Shown here one piece after another: positions 48,674 through 58,478 of a DNA stretch of 64,000 nt. How positions within the stretch are numbered: position 1 is the first letter of the stretch; every line of letters begins with the position of its first letter. The translations under genes were made by a program, and so were the position numbers. The notes below the pieces were generated by a model that saw nothing but the letters and a program-made list of their open reading frames with translations, was not told the origin of the DNA and did no database searches. The stretch comes from Gammaproteobacteria bacterium (GTDB lineage Bacteria > Pseudomonadota > Gammaproteobacteria > Pseudomonadales > Azotimanducaceae): assembly GCA_028821515.1 (NCBI GenBank), contig JAPPGA010000068.1:21790-85789 (forward strand), written 5' to 3'.

Positions 48674-51456
48674 TGCGATCCCATTGGCTCATCCCTGCGA
48701 TATTGGCCGCCGCTGTGGCCGCCGGCGAGACGGTCAGCCCCGTTCAACCCGTCAAGAGTCCCATTGACGACCGCGAGTACCGCCGTGTGGTATTGCCGAA
48801 CAACCTGCGTGCGCTCCTCATGCACGACCCCGGCAGCGACCGAGCCTTCACTGCGGCCAGTGTGGCCCGCGGCAGCAACCAGGACCCCAAAGGGCATGAA
48901 GGCCTCGCCCACCTCGTCGAGCACCTGTTATTCGTTGCCACGGACAAGTATCCGGAGGTCGACGGATTCAGAGACTTCCTGCGCGATCACGACGGCCGCG
49001 CCGCTGGCTTCACCGCGTCCGACCGCACCATTTTCGGCTTCCAGCTCTACGCCGACCACCTGCCGGAGGCCCTCGACCGTTTCGCGCAGTTCTTCATTGC
49101 ACCGCTATTCGAACCCGACCACATCGAACGGGAAAAACAGGCCGTGGACAAGGAGAACCATCGAAGACGGTGGGAAGAGGACTGGCAGGAAATTGCAGTA
49201 AGCAGACAAACTACTAACCCCGAGCATCCGTTGTCGCGGTTTCGGACAGGCAACCTGGAGACGCTGAGCGGCGTCGGCGGTCCGGAGGTGCGTGCCTTCT
49301 TCGAAGCCAACTATTCCGCCGACACGATCACCCTCGCCGTTCTCGGACCACACGATCTCGACATGCTGGAGGCGCTCGTTAGAGAACGGTTCGGCATGAT
49401 CGTCGATCGGGGGCTTGGATCGAGACCTTCCAATCCAACCGTCTTCCGTCCCGGAACGTTACCGGGAAGTTACACATGGCGGAACTTCAGCGAAAGAAAC
49501 CTGGGCCTTACTTTTTCGATCCCGCCACTGAAGCCACACTATCGCACCAAGCCGACCCGGTACCTTGCCGGACTTGTCGGCAACGAAAGTCCGGGGAGCC
49601 TTCACGACATTCTGAACCGCCGGGGCTGGATCAGGGAGTTGGAAGTAAAGGACCGGGCCATAGATGAACAGAACTCGCTCTTCGGGATATCGATGGAGCT
49701 GACCGAGGTCGGCGAACCCCATGTCCAGGAGATCGTCGATCTCACCTACGCCTGGATCGACCTGATCCGCCGCGAAGGCGTCGACGCGTGGCGCTATCAC
49801 GAGGAGGCCCGGCTCGCGGACATTGATTTCCGCTTCCACAACCTGACTACACCTGCCGAGACGGTCATCTACGCGGCAGACGCGCTCGCCAACTACCCGC
49901 CGGAGGATGTCCTGCGCCACTCCCACATGATGGATCGGTTCGACGCGTCGCTGATTCGCAGGTATCTCGATTTCCTGACGCCCAAGAACGCCCTTGTCTC
50001 AATCTCGGGTCCAATCGTCGATGTCGACTACGCCGGATCCCTTGACGAACCCGCGTTGCGGTGGGGACCGGCGCTGCTTCCCCAGGAGATCGATGCGCCG
50101 TTCGAACTTCCCGGACCCAATGCCTTCATCCCGAACGACCTCGACCTCTTGCTCGAACCCGGGCCGCCGGGTAAACCCGTACGCCTCGAGACCGGGACGG
50201 CCGTGGAGACCTGGCATGCGCCGGACACCGAATTTCGCACGCCCACCGTCCGCGTGGAGCTACGACTCCGTCCGGCAGAACCCTTCACGCCGGACGACAT
50301 CGTTCTCGCCACGCTCCATGCCAAACTCGTGGAACATGCCTTGCACGCCCGCACTCATGCCGCCCGGCGGGCCGGACTGACCCATGGTGTCAACTCGACC
50401 TGGACAGGGCTACGCATACATGTCGGGGGCTATCACGACAAACTCACCGTCCTGTTCGACGACATGCTCAAGACCTTTGTTGCCCTTCCGGTCGATGCGG
50501 AGCGATTCACCCTGGAGCAAACTGATCTCATCAAGACGCATGTCCATCGCGAACGCACTGAGCCGTTACGCGACACGGTCCATTACCTGCTCCATCCCGA
50601 GATGTGGCCCACGGACGTCCTTGTCGAGGCCGCGCGACGGGCAACACCCGCAACGCTCGCGACCTGGCGGAAGCAGCGACTCACGGGTATGGGTGCGACG
50701 CTGCTGGTGCACGGCAACTTGCTCGGGGAAGACGCGCAATCGCTCGCAACGCTCGTGCAGCGACGGCTCGGCATAGTCGAACTGGCGCATGTGCGTCCCA
50801 CGGCAAGGCGCCTTGCCGGATCCCTGCGCTACGAACACTCCATCGAGTTCCGCGACGACACGGACTACGCGCTATATGTCCAGGGCGAGAGCGACGCGAT
50901 CGAGGAGCGCGCGTCCATCTCCCTTATCGGGCATATGCTCAACGATCGGTACTATACGGCACTCACTGCGGATGACGAACAAACCTACGTCGCCAGTGCC
51001 TCTACGCTCTCCATCGCGGGAATCGCCGGGATCATGTTCCTGCAGTTCTCGAAGACCGGCGCGGAAGAGCTCGAAAGGCGTACGCGCGCATTCCTCGACG
51101 AGCAGCGGGCGTGGTTCCGGGACCTTTCCGCGGCCGATTTGCAGGAGCACAAGCGCAGGTGCATCGCAACGCTGCCACCGCCCGACCGGAACAACAGCGA
51201 TCGCGTGGCACGTCTCGCCAGGAATCTCACCGCGCGCGTACTCACCTTCGACGAACGGGACCAATTTGTCAGGGCCGTGAAGCGCCTCACGCCCGCCGAG
51301 GTCGCAGACACCTATGACGCCCTCATCGCTCCCTCTCGCGGCAACCGGCTGACCGTGTACAGCCCCGGGCCTGCAGGCACTGTTCCGCAGGATGGAACGA
51401 TGGTGTCATCAAGGAAGGAACTCATCCAACTCACATCGGCGAAAGCCGATCCCTGA
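48673..51456 (+). CDS. M16 (pitrilysin/insulinase-like) metallopeptidase
   Basis: HxxEH: GLAHLVEHLLF with downstream ENHRRRWEED; signal peptide; overlaps upstream stop (TGATG). Confidence 0.93.
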   Translation: MRSHWLIPAILAAAVAAGETVSPVQPVKSPIDDREYRRVVLPNNLRALLMHDPGSDRAFTAASVARGSNQDPKGHEGLAHLVEHLLFVATDKYPEVDGFRDFLRDHDGRAAGFTASDRTIFGFQLYADHLPEALDRFAQFFIAPLFEPDHIEREKQAVDKENHRRRWEEDWQEIAVSRQTTNPEHPLSRFRTGNLETLSGVGGPEVRAFFEANYSADTITLAVLGPHDLDMLEALVRERFGMIVDRGLGSRPSNPTVFRPGTLPGSYTWRNFSERNLGLTFSIPPLKPHYRTKPTRYLAGLVGNESPGSLHDILNRRGWIRELEVKDRAIDEQNSLFGISMELTEVGEPHVQEIVDLTYAWIDLIRREGVDAWRYHEEARLADIDFRFHNLTTPAETVIYAADALANYPPEDVLRHSHMMDRFDASLIRRYLDFLTPKNALVSISGPIVDVDYAGSLDEPALRWGPALLPQEIDAPFELPGPNAFIPNDLDLLLEPGPPGKPVRLETGTAVETWHAPDTEFRTPTVRVELRLRPAEPFTPDDIVLATLHAKLVEHALHARTHAARRAGLTHGVNSTWTGLRIHVGGYHDKLTVLFDDMLKTFVALPVDAERFTLEQTDLIKTHVHRERTEPLRDTVHYLLHPEMWPTDVLVEAARRATPATLATWRKQRLTGMGATLLVHGNLLGEDAQSLATLVQRRLGIVELAHVRPTARRLAGSLRYEHSIEFRDDTDYALYVQGESDAIEERASISLIGHMLNDRYYTALTADDEQTYVASASTLSIAGIAGIMFLQFSKTGAEELERRTRAFLDEQRAWFRDLSAADLQEHKRRCIATLPPPDRNNSDRVARLARNLTARVLTFDERDQFVRAVKRLTPAEVADTYDALIAPSRGNRLTVYSPGPAGTVPQDGTMVSSRKELIQLTSAKADP

Positions 51457-51479
51457 TACTGCTCAAGACCCATCTTGCT

Positions 51480-52082
51480 CTAGTTGCTGCCGCGCACAAG
51501 TTCGACGTATTCCGCCAACGGCATCATCCCGATCTCCTCACGCCGCGAATCCACGTTCTCTTCGTCTTCGATAGGGAACAGTTCCAGCTTGCCTGTCTCG
51601 TCGTCCCAATAGAGTTGAGTGCCATAGACCTGGGGTTTGTCCTCGCCAACCAGGACTCGATCCTGCAACAGCGCGAACCGCCGGCGCTCGAACTCTCCCG
51701 CCTCGACAGCCGCTTTCACTAACGGCAGATACTCCACCTGTGTCTCGTGATCGGCGTGCTGAAGGATCAGGAACGCGGCAGTGGCACCGTCCCGACCCAC
51801 AAGGCTTTGGCCCGGCCATCCATGCTCGGAGATGATCTCCCGGAGCCGCGCGAGGTTCTTGGCATCCGCCTGGCTCTGCTTCTCCCAAAGCGCCATTACT
51901 TCCGGCGAGTCGTGACCGTGCTCACGAAACGCTTCCTGTATCAGCATGCGTCCGGATTGATCGGACTCGCGTAGGGCGACCAGTTCGTCGCGCAACTCGA
52001 CATTGGCCTGTCCCACCACCGGCGTGGTCTGAGCGACCAGAACAACTACAAGCGCTGAAGCAATTGCCTGCTGGGTGATCAT
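51480..52082 (-). CDS. DUF6624-like secreted protein
   Basis: Signal peptide; ISEHGWPGQSLVGRDGATAAFLILQHADHETQVEYLPL; LLQDRVLVGEDKPQVYGTQLYWDDETGKLELFPIED. Confidence 0.65.
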   Translation of the reverse strand: MITQQAIASALVVVLVAQTTPVVGQANVELRDELVALRESDQSGRMLIQEAFREHGHDSPEVMALWEKQSQADAKNLARLREIISEHGWPGQSLVGRDGATAAFLILQHADHETQVEYLPLVKAAVEAGEFERRRFALLQDRVLVGEDKPQVYGTQLYWDDETGKLELFPIEDEENVDSRREEIGMMPLAEYVELVRGSN

Positions 52083-52206
52083 CGCGTATGGGTACCCGTC
52101 AATAGGCCGGATTTCATGGTACAGCGCACCGTCAGCCCGTTCAGGAACGATTCAGGGCCCGTGGTCTAGTCTCTCGTCATCGAATCCAATCGCCGAGGGA
52201 TGAACA

Positions 52207-52731
52207 ATGCAATTTCGCCGTTTGATCCAACCAGCAGTGCTGGCAACCGCAACGATCCTCGCCGCTGGCGTCCAGGCGTCCAGCCACTACGAGACCGCCC
52301 CAGTCACCAGCGTGATTCCCGTGTACGAGAAGGTCCGCTACGCCGTGCCCGTCGATGACTGCCGGGCCGAAACCGTTCGCTTCCCGCAGTATGGAGCGCC
52401 CGGGACGGCCCCGATTGTCGGGGCCATTCTTGGCGGCGCCGTTGGCAACGCGGTCGGACACAAGAAAAGAAACAAGCAGGTGGGCGCCGTGCTCGGGGCC
52501 GTGCTCGGCGCGAGCATCGCAAACGACATCGCCCGAGGTTCGCCCGACCGGTCGCGTGTCCGATACGGTACGCGGCACGTCTGCGACACGTTCACCGAGT
52601 ACCGCGACGAAGACAGGCTGGTTGGATACGACGTGACCTACGAATATGCCGGCCGCGCCTATACCACCCGGATGAAGCGTCATCCCGGAGACGCGATCCG
52701 CATTCGCGTGACACCCATCGAGCGTTATTGA
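52207..52731 (+). CDS. Glycine-zipper 2TM domain protein
   Basis: APGTAPIVGAILGGAVGNAVGHKKRNKQVGAVLGAVLGASIAND. Confidence 0.85.
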   Translation: MQFRRLIQPAVLATATILAAGVQASSHYETAPVTSVIPVYEKVRYAVPVDDCRAETVRFPQYGAPGTAPIVGAILGGAVGNAVGHKKRNKQVGAVLGAVLGASIANDIARGSPDRSRVRYGTRHVCDTFTEYRDEDRLVGYDVTYEYAGRAYTTRMKRHPGDAIRIRVTPIERY

Positions 52732-52736
52732 CGCCC

Positions 52737-52803
52737 TACCGGCACGCGCCAAATTTCAGTGCCAATCCTCCCCATCTGTGCGAAATTTGGCGCGATGTCG
52801 GTA
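52737..52803. repeat. Long near-perfect inverted repeat
   Basis: TACCGGCACGCGCCAAATTTC (52737-52757) and GAAATTTGGCGCGATGTCGGTA (52782-52803), 24-nt spacer; inner 13 bp perfect. Confidence 0.85.
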
Positions 52804-52834
52804 GCGGCGGACTTGCCGCAGGTACGAGAAAGAG

Positions 52835-53503
52835 ATGCGTGTTCTGTTGGTCGAGGACGAAATGCTCCTGCGCGCGCAGGTCGACAAGTACCTGCGGGAC
52901 GCGGGATTTATCGTCGATCTGGCGTCCAATGGCGAGAAAGGGCTCTATTTCGGCCTGGAGTTCGACTACGACGTCGCGGTCATCGACCTGGGCCTGCCCA
53001 AGATGCACGGCATCGACCTGATCGCGGAGCTCCGCAAACAGGATCGCGCGTTTCCCATCCTTATTCTGACCGCCCGCCGCGACTGGCAGGACAAGGTGAC
53101 CGGGCTCGAGGCGGGCGCTGACGACTACCTGACCAAGCCCTTCCACCTGGAAGAACTCAAGGCGCGCCTCGACGCGCTGATCCGTCGGTCCGCCGGTTAT
53201 GCCTCGCCCGTGGTCGAAAAGGGTCCGCTCCGCCTCGACCTAGGCGCGAAAGAGGCACGGCTGAACGGTGATGCGCTGGAGTTGACGGCTTTCGAATACC
53301 GCGTCCTGGAGTACCTGGTCATGAACCCCGCCCGCGTGATCTCGAAGGCCGAACTGACCGAGCACCTCTATGAACAGGACTTCGACCGGGACAGCAACGT
53401 CATCGAAGTCTTCATCGGACGCCTGCGCCGCAAGATCGATCCCGACGGGTCGCTGAAACCGATTCGAACGATTCGGGGTGCGGGCTACCGATTCTCCCTC
53501 TAG
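52835..53503 (+). CDS. OmpR/PhoP-family response regulator
   Basis: MRVLLVEDEMLLRAQVDKYL; DVAVIDLGLPKMHGIDLI; winged-helix C-terminus NVIEVFIGRLRRKIDP. Confidence 0.95.
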   Translation: MRVLLVEDEMLLRAQVDKYLRDAGFIVDLASNGEKGLYFGLEFDYDVAVIDLGLPKMHGIDLIAELRKQDRAFPILILTARRDWQDKVTGLEAGADDYLTKPFHLEELKARLDALIRRSAGYASPVVEKGPLRLDLGAKEARLNGDALELTAFEYRVLEYLVMNPARVISKAELTEHLYEQDFDRDSNVIEVFIGRLRRKIDPDGSLKPIRTIRGAGYRFSL

Positions 53504-53533
53504 TGTTGACTTCCCCGTTCCCGCCCACGCCGC

Positions 53534-55027
53534 ATGCTGCGACACTTCATGCGCGCTAGCCTACAGCGTCGTCTGATGGCGACGACCGCAATCGCCCTCT
53601 GTCTCTTTCTCCTCGCGACCGGCTGGATCTGGGAAAGACTGTTCACGAACAGCGTACGCGCGAGCGCCGAAGAGCAGATGCTCATCGTGGCGTATGGCCT
53701 CGTTGACGCGACCAGGAAAGAGGCGGATCCTGCCTCCCTCGGGGGGCCCTATGAGGGCGAGGGTGGACCTCGGGAGCAGGCCACGGAACCTTCCATACTG
53801 CTCCCCGACGAACTTGGCGAGCCGCGACTGTCACGACCCAATTCGGGGCTCTACGCCTATATCGAGACAGCGGACGGCACGCTGGCGTGGCGGTCGCCAT
53901 CCATGACCATCACGTCGGTGGCCGCACCACCCTACCCCCGCCCACCCCCGGGAGACTCGCGCTTTCGCAAGATAGAGATCGACGGTGTGGAACCCCGATT
54001 CCTCCTTGGTTACACCGTGATTCTCGAGGAATTCGACGACTCTGAGCTTACTTTCTGGGTACTGAACGACCAGTCTCCGTTCAATGCCGAGATTCGCGAG
54101 TTTCGCAGGAGTCTCGTGATTGGGGTGATCGCCGCCACGCTGCTCCTGGTAGTTCTGCAACTCGGCACCCTGCGCTGGGGACTCCGCCCGTTGCGACGGA
54201 TGGCGGAACGGGTCCGGGCGCTACACGCGGGGGAACGCGGTGACATCGGCGAGGACTATCCCGCCGAACTCGCCCAGCTCGCGCACACGCTGAACCGCTT
54301 TGTCGAACACGAAATGGAGAGTAGGGAACGCTATCGGCGCGCGATGGGCGACCTCGCACATAGCCTCAAAACACCGCTTGCCGTTCTGAAGAATGCCCTC
54401 GTCACACCCGACAAGCCCGACCGGACGATATTCGACGACCAGGTCGACCGCATGGAGGAGACGATCAGCCGCCAGCTGTCGCGTGCCGCGGCAATGCCTG
54501 CCGTGCTGCCGCACGAACCCGTCGCGGTCATGCCCGTCGTGGAGCGTCTGTGCCGTGCGCTCGACAAGGCATACGTCGAGAAGCATATCGACGTGGAGAT
54601 CCGTACGGCACAGGTACGCGTACGCGCGGACGAGCGCGACGTGATGGATGTATTGGGCAACCTGATAGAAAACGCCTACAAGTACTCGCACTCGAAAGTG
54701 CGCATCACCGCAAGGTGCGACAAGTGCCCCGCAATCCGGGCCCGCACGAATCCGACCGCGACCGAATCAGGCGCCGCCAGCGAGGATGGACTCGGCACGG
54801 GATTGCGCGATGCGGTCTGCATTGTCGTGGAGGACGACGGCGACGGCATTCCGGAAGCCGCGAAACGTTACGTCTTTGAACGGGGAGCACGCGCCGACAC
54901 TGCCCACTCCGGGCACGGCATCGGACTCGCATCCGCCATAGAGTTGGCGACCGCCTATGGTGGCAACGTCCAACTCGCTGACAGCGACCTGGGTGGGGCC
55001 CGGGTGATCCTCACGCTGCCCGCGTAA
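53534..55027 (+). CDS. PhoQ-like sensor histidine kinase
   Basis: H-box RYRRAMGDLAHSLKTPLAVLKNAL; DVLGNLIENAYKYS; VEDDGDGIPEAAKRYVFERG; GHGIGLASAIE. Confidence 0.95.
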   Translation: MLRHFMRASLQRRLMATTAIALCLFLLATGWIWERLFTNSVRASAEEQMLIVAYGLVDATRKEADPASLGGPYEGEGGPREQATEPSILLPDELGEPRLSRPNSGLYAYIETADGTLAWRSPSMTITSVAAPPYPRPPPGDSRFRKIEIDGVEPRFLLGYTVILEEFDDSELTFWVLNDQSPFNAEIREFRRSLVIGVIAATLLLVVLQLGTLRWGLRPLRRMAERVRALHAGERGDIGEDYPAELAQLAHTLNRFVEHEMESRERYRRAMGDLAHSLKTPLAVLKNALVTPDKPDRTIFDDQVDRMEETISRQLSRAAAMPAVLPHEPVAVMPVVERLCRALDKAYVEKHIDVEIRTAQVRVRADERDVMDVLGNLIENAYKYSHSKVRITARCDKCPAIRARTNPTATESGAASEDGLGTGLRDAVCIVVEDDGDGIPEAAKRYVFERGARADTAHSGHGIGLASAIELATAYGGNVQLADSDLGGARVILTLPA

Positions 55028-55036
55028 GCCTCAAAG

Positions 55037-55097
55037 CCTGGGCGGGCGCATTGCTGCGCGCCAGAAGGACCGGCGGGCTTCAGGGCGCCAGTGCTAG
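55037..55097 (+). repeat. Possible degenerate right-end copy (E) of the dispersed repeat
   Basis: CCTGGGCGGG...GAAGGACCGGCGGGCTTCAGGGCGCCAGTGCTAG compared with copy B GAAGGGCCGGCGGATTTCATGGCT (19/24 identical); ends in CTAG. Confidence 0.4.
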
Positions 55098-57832
55098 TGC
55101 TCGACGATCTCTCGAACCGCCGCAAATAGCCGCGACCTGATCTCTTCCGCGTCGGTCTGCAGCACAGCCGTGGCGCACCAGCGCTCGAGTAACGAATCGA
55201 TGTCCGCCGGGTCGCGGTCGCGCGCCGTCAGCCCCGATTGCAGGCGGCTGACCTGCACCTCCATCCGCAGGCCCTGGTCATCGGGGGGAGAACTGATTCC
55301 CGCCCCGATCTCGGCTTCGACGGCGAGTTTCCTCAACTCGGAGAGATCCATCGACGCCTCGGCCTCGAGGCGCGGCTTGAACAGTTTCGCCAGTTCACCG
55401 GCTTCCTCGAGCCATGTCTCTTTCGATCCAGCGTCCCGTTCGATGCCGGCAAGTCGCGCATCCAGTGAATCGATCCTGTCCACGCGCGCCAACTCCGCCC
55501 GGACGCGTTGTTGCGCCGCACGGAAGCCAATATCCCGTTGGTGGTCCGACAACAGGCGGTGCACGCGACGCTCGACTTCCCTTGGCAACCCCTCCAGGGC
55601 TTCGATCTTTCCCCGACAGGCATTCAGCAGGCGGCGCGCCTCGTCGGTCGATTCTGCTTCTGCAAGCGCGTGCACGAGATCCTCGGTCAGGGCATTCGCC
55701 TGGTCTACCGCCTGGGCCAGCCGCGACCGACGCTCCTCGCGACTGGAGTCGCGGGTCGCGAACACCTCGTCGCAGATGCCGCGAAACTCTTTCCATAGGC
55801 CCTGGTCGATACGGCGGCGTGTCGGGCCGACACGTTTCCACTCCGCCTGCAGGCGTTTCATCGCCTGGGTCTGCTCGTGAATCGGACCATCCGCTTCCGC
55901 TGCAGCCCGAGCCCGCTCAACGATTTCCGCCTTTTTCGCCTCGTTACGCTCCCACTCCTCGCGCAAATGACCCGTGATCCTGTCCGTTACAGCCTTGAAC
56001 CGGGAATCCATCCGTCGCCCCGGCGACCTGTCCACTGGCCGGTAAGTGCGCCATTCCTCGCGTGCCTGACGCAGAATCTGCTCCACGCCCCTGTAGTCCG
56101 CATGCTCCCAGTCGTTCTCTTCGACGAACGCCTCGAGCTGACTGCAAATCGTCCCGCGTTGCTCCAGATTGAACTTTCGTTCCTCGGCAAGTTGCGCGAA
56201 GTGCTGGCGGCATGGCGCGAAGGCGCGCTCTGCCGCCGCATCGAACCGCTCCATCAACGCCCGGTCCCTGGCCGACTGGATACGCCCCAGCGCCTTGACC
56301 CGGCCTCGCAGGGTCTTGATCCGTTCGAGCTGCGTCTTCGGGTCCAACGGGTGATCTGCCAGTTGCTCGATTTCTTCGCAGAGGGATTCCCGCTTGCCCC
56401 GCAGCGCGAACGATTGCCAATCCGCGAGCTCACGCAAGCGGCGCGAACTTGAAGCGAGCTTCGCGCTCGGCCTCTGCTGGGCTGACTTCGGAAGATGCCG
56501 GATGCAACGGTTTGCCTCGCCCTGCAGGCGCAGCCCTTCGTTGACCTCACCCGCTTCGACCGCGTTCTCCAGCGCCTCGATCAACCTGGCGATCTCCTCC
56601 TGCACCGAGGCGAACACGTCGCGGCAGTTCTGGTCCGTCTCCGCAAACGTCTCCTGCGCGGCGGCCAGCCGCTCGATCCACTCCGGAGGAGAAGATTCTC
56701 TCGGCCAGTCGATCTTGGCCCGAAGCGACTCGGCCGCCCGGGCATGCCGGCGCGCAATCGACTGCAAGCGCCATCGTGCTTCGTAGTCTCCTTCCGGCGG
56801 TGCCTCGAATTGCGAATGTGCATTCACGATCTCTTCTATTTCCGCCCTGTGCGAGACAGCCCTGTCCAGCGCGGCCAAGAGATCGACAACTCGTTCCCGG
56901 TGTCGCGCAAACGCCTCCGCCATTTCGCTCGATGGCGACGACTTCTCCGCGAGGGCTCCCCAGCGCGTCGCGATGTTCTGCCAACGCTCGTCCAGTTCGC
57001 CGATGGCATCGATGGTATTCGCCACCTCGGAGATGGCCCGTCGCAAGGCCTCCACCTCGGTCAGAAGGCCATTGAACGAGTCGCCGTCGGCCGGTACCGG
57101 CGATTCCGGTAGCTGAAATCGCCCCTGGATGCCCGAACGGGGTTCGACCGTCTCGCCCAAGGGTTCGAGTTGGCCTTCTTTTTCCTCAAGGCCCGCCTTG
57201 AGCGCGTCCCACTCGACCTGCAACGCTTGCCGTTTCACATCGAACTGGGGGTCTCCCGCCACCAGCCGATTCGCCGAGTCGATCAGTTCTTCAGCCCGCG
57301 CCACCAACTCGTCCCGCTCGTGCCGGAGTTGCTTCAGTGCATTGAGCCGGTCGCGCACCGCGCGGTGTACGGTCTTGTCGCCACTGCGCAACGCATGTTC
57401 CAACGCAGTCAGGCGGCCTTCGCCAGCCACCTCGCCGACCATGGCAAGGCGGGTTTGCACATCCTGCAGGCCGGCGATGGCAGTTCCCAACTGCACATCG
57501 TCGATCATGGCGAGGAGTTCAGGCGAAGGAGCCCGAACAAAACGGGCAATCACAACCAGCGGGTGGGCGGCGAACGCGTGATCGTCGCCGAGTTCCGCCA
57601 AGCGGCCCGCAGCCGCGTCCGCTACTTCACTGTCGTCAAGCAGTGAGCCAAGCGTGGCCACGGATTGCAGGCGCGCGATCGCGACAATGCGCACACCGGC
57701 ATCCGCATCGGCCCTGGCCGCTTCTTCAAGTGACGAATGTTCCGAATCGTCGAGCGCGAGCAGCGCCTCGCGTCTGCGCGCCGGATTGGCGTCCGTCGTT
57801 TGCGGCTTGCGTTTGAAAAGTCTCGACAGCAT
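55094..57832 (-). CDS. DUF349 domain protein
   Basis: Repeated W-x-x-V/I...R-F-K modules: EWRTYRPVDRSPGRRMDSRFKAVTDRI, EWKRVGPTRRRIDQGLWKEFRGICDEVFATRDSSREERR. Confidence 0.85.
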   Translation of the reverse strand: MLSRLFKRKPQTTDANPARRREALLALDDSEHSSLEEAARADADAGVRIVAIARLQSVATLGSLLDDSEVADAAAGRLAELGDDHAFAAHPLVVIARFVRAPSPELLAMIDDVQLGTAIAGLQDVQTRLAMVGEVAGEGRLTALEHALRSGDKTVHRAVRDRLNALKQLRHERDELVARAEELIDSANRLVAGDPQFDVKRQALQVEWDALKAGLEEKEGQLEPLGETVEPRSGIQGRFQLPESPVPADGDSFNGLLTEVEALRRAISEVANTIDAIGELDERWQNIATRWGALAEKSSPSSEMAEAFARHRERVVDLLAALDRAVSHRAEIEEIVNAHSQFEAPPEGDYEARWRLQSIARRHARAAESLRAKIDWPRESSPPEWIERLAAAQETFAETDQNCRDVFASVQEEIARLIEALENAVEAGEVNEGLRLQGEANRCIRHLPKSAQQRPSAKLASSSRRLRELADWQSFALRGKRESLCEEIEQLADHPLDPKTQLERIKTLRGRVKALGRIQSARDRALMERFDAAAERAFAPCRQHFAQLAEERKFNLEQRGTICSQLEAFVEENDWEHADYRGVEQILRQAREEWRTYRPVDRSPGRRMDSRFKAVTDRITGHLREEWERNEAKKAEIVERARAAAEADGPIHEQTQAMKRLQAEWKRVGPTRRRIDQGLWKEFRGICDEVFATRDSSREERRSRLAQAVDQANALTEDLVHALAEAESTDEARRLLNACRGKIEALEGLPREVERRVHRLLSDHQRDIGFRAAQQRVRAELARVDRIDSLDARLAGIERDAGSKETWLEEAGELAKLFKPRLEAEASMDLSELRKLAVEAEIGAGISSPPDDQGLRMEVQVSRLQSGLTARDRDPADIDSLLERWCATAVLQTDAEEIRSRLFAAVREIVEH

Positions 57833-57951
57833 GGCTGAACGTCATCCTGAATCCTTCGAGCATGTTCAGCTATCGCCGACAATCCCCGCGCCAAGTGGCT
57901 CGGCGATCGGCCTCAAGCTCCAGCCTGTTACGCTCCGAGCGGCACCATTCG

Positions 57952-58042
57952 CTAGCGCCATGTTTCACCCCCGCCCAGGCCCACCTAATGTCCTGCGCTT
58001 TGACCGGCACTAACCGTGCCGTTCTACAGCGCAGGCCCCTAG
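57952..58042 (-). repeat. Dispersed GTAG-hairpin (REP-like) repeat, copy D
   Basis: Minus strand CTAGGGGCCTGCGCTGTAGAACGGCACggttaGTGCCGGTCAAAGCGCAGGACATTAGGTGGGCCTGGGCGGGGGTGAAACATGGCGCTAG; CTAG at both ends; about 28 nt shorter than copies A and B. Confidence 0.85.
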
Positions 58043-58278
58043 ACGAATGTGTGCGTCCCATCGCAGTGTGGCTTGTTGTTGCTGTGCTTGCACCCACAGA
58101 AGAACACCTTGCCACTCGTCTCGGCATCGAAACGTATTGGCGTGAATTCGCTGCCTGCGTGCGATCCGTCGCAGAACGGCTGGTTGCCGCTCTTTCCGCA
58201 GGCGCACCAGAAGTACTTCATGCCGGCTTCGACGTCGACCGCGAACGGCCCCCTTTGCGCGATGTTCGGCTCGGCCAC
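58039..58278 (-). CDS. CDGSH iron-sulfur domain protein (double motif)
   Basis: YFWCACGKSGNQPFCDGSHAG and VFFCGCKHSNNKPHCDGTH. Confidence 0.93.
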   Translation of the reverse strand: MAEPNIAQRGPFAVDVEAGMKYFWCACGKSGNQPFCDGSHAGSEFTPIRFDAETSGKVFFCGCKHSNNKPHCDGTHTFV

Positions 58279-58478
58279 GGTGTTCTACTCCCTGAATCTC
58301 ATTTGAAACATTCTAACCGCAGAGGTTCCCCGCAAGCACCGTACTCGACGCGGCTTTTTTCTCAAGCTGCGCCCAGGCGTCGATCCTGCACGGAACGCGC
58401 CTCGGAGCAGAGCGACCAAGGGGTGTGTGCCCCACTCCAGGGAGGCTTGCCTACCCAATAGTTGACGTTGGTCTGTTA

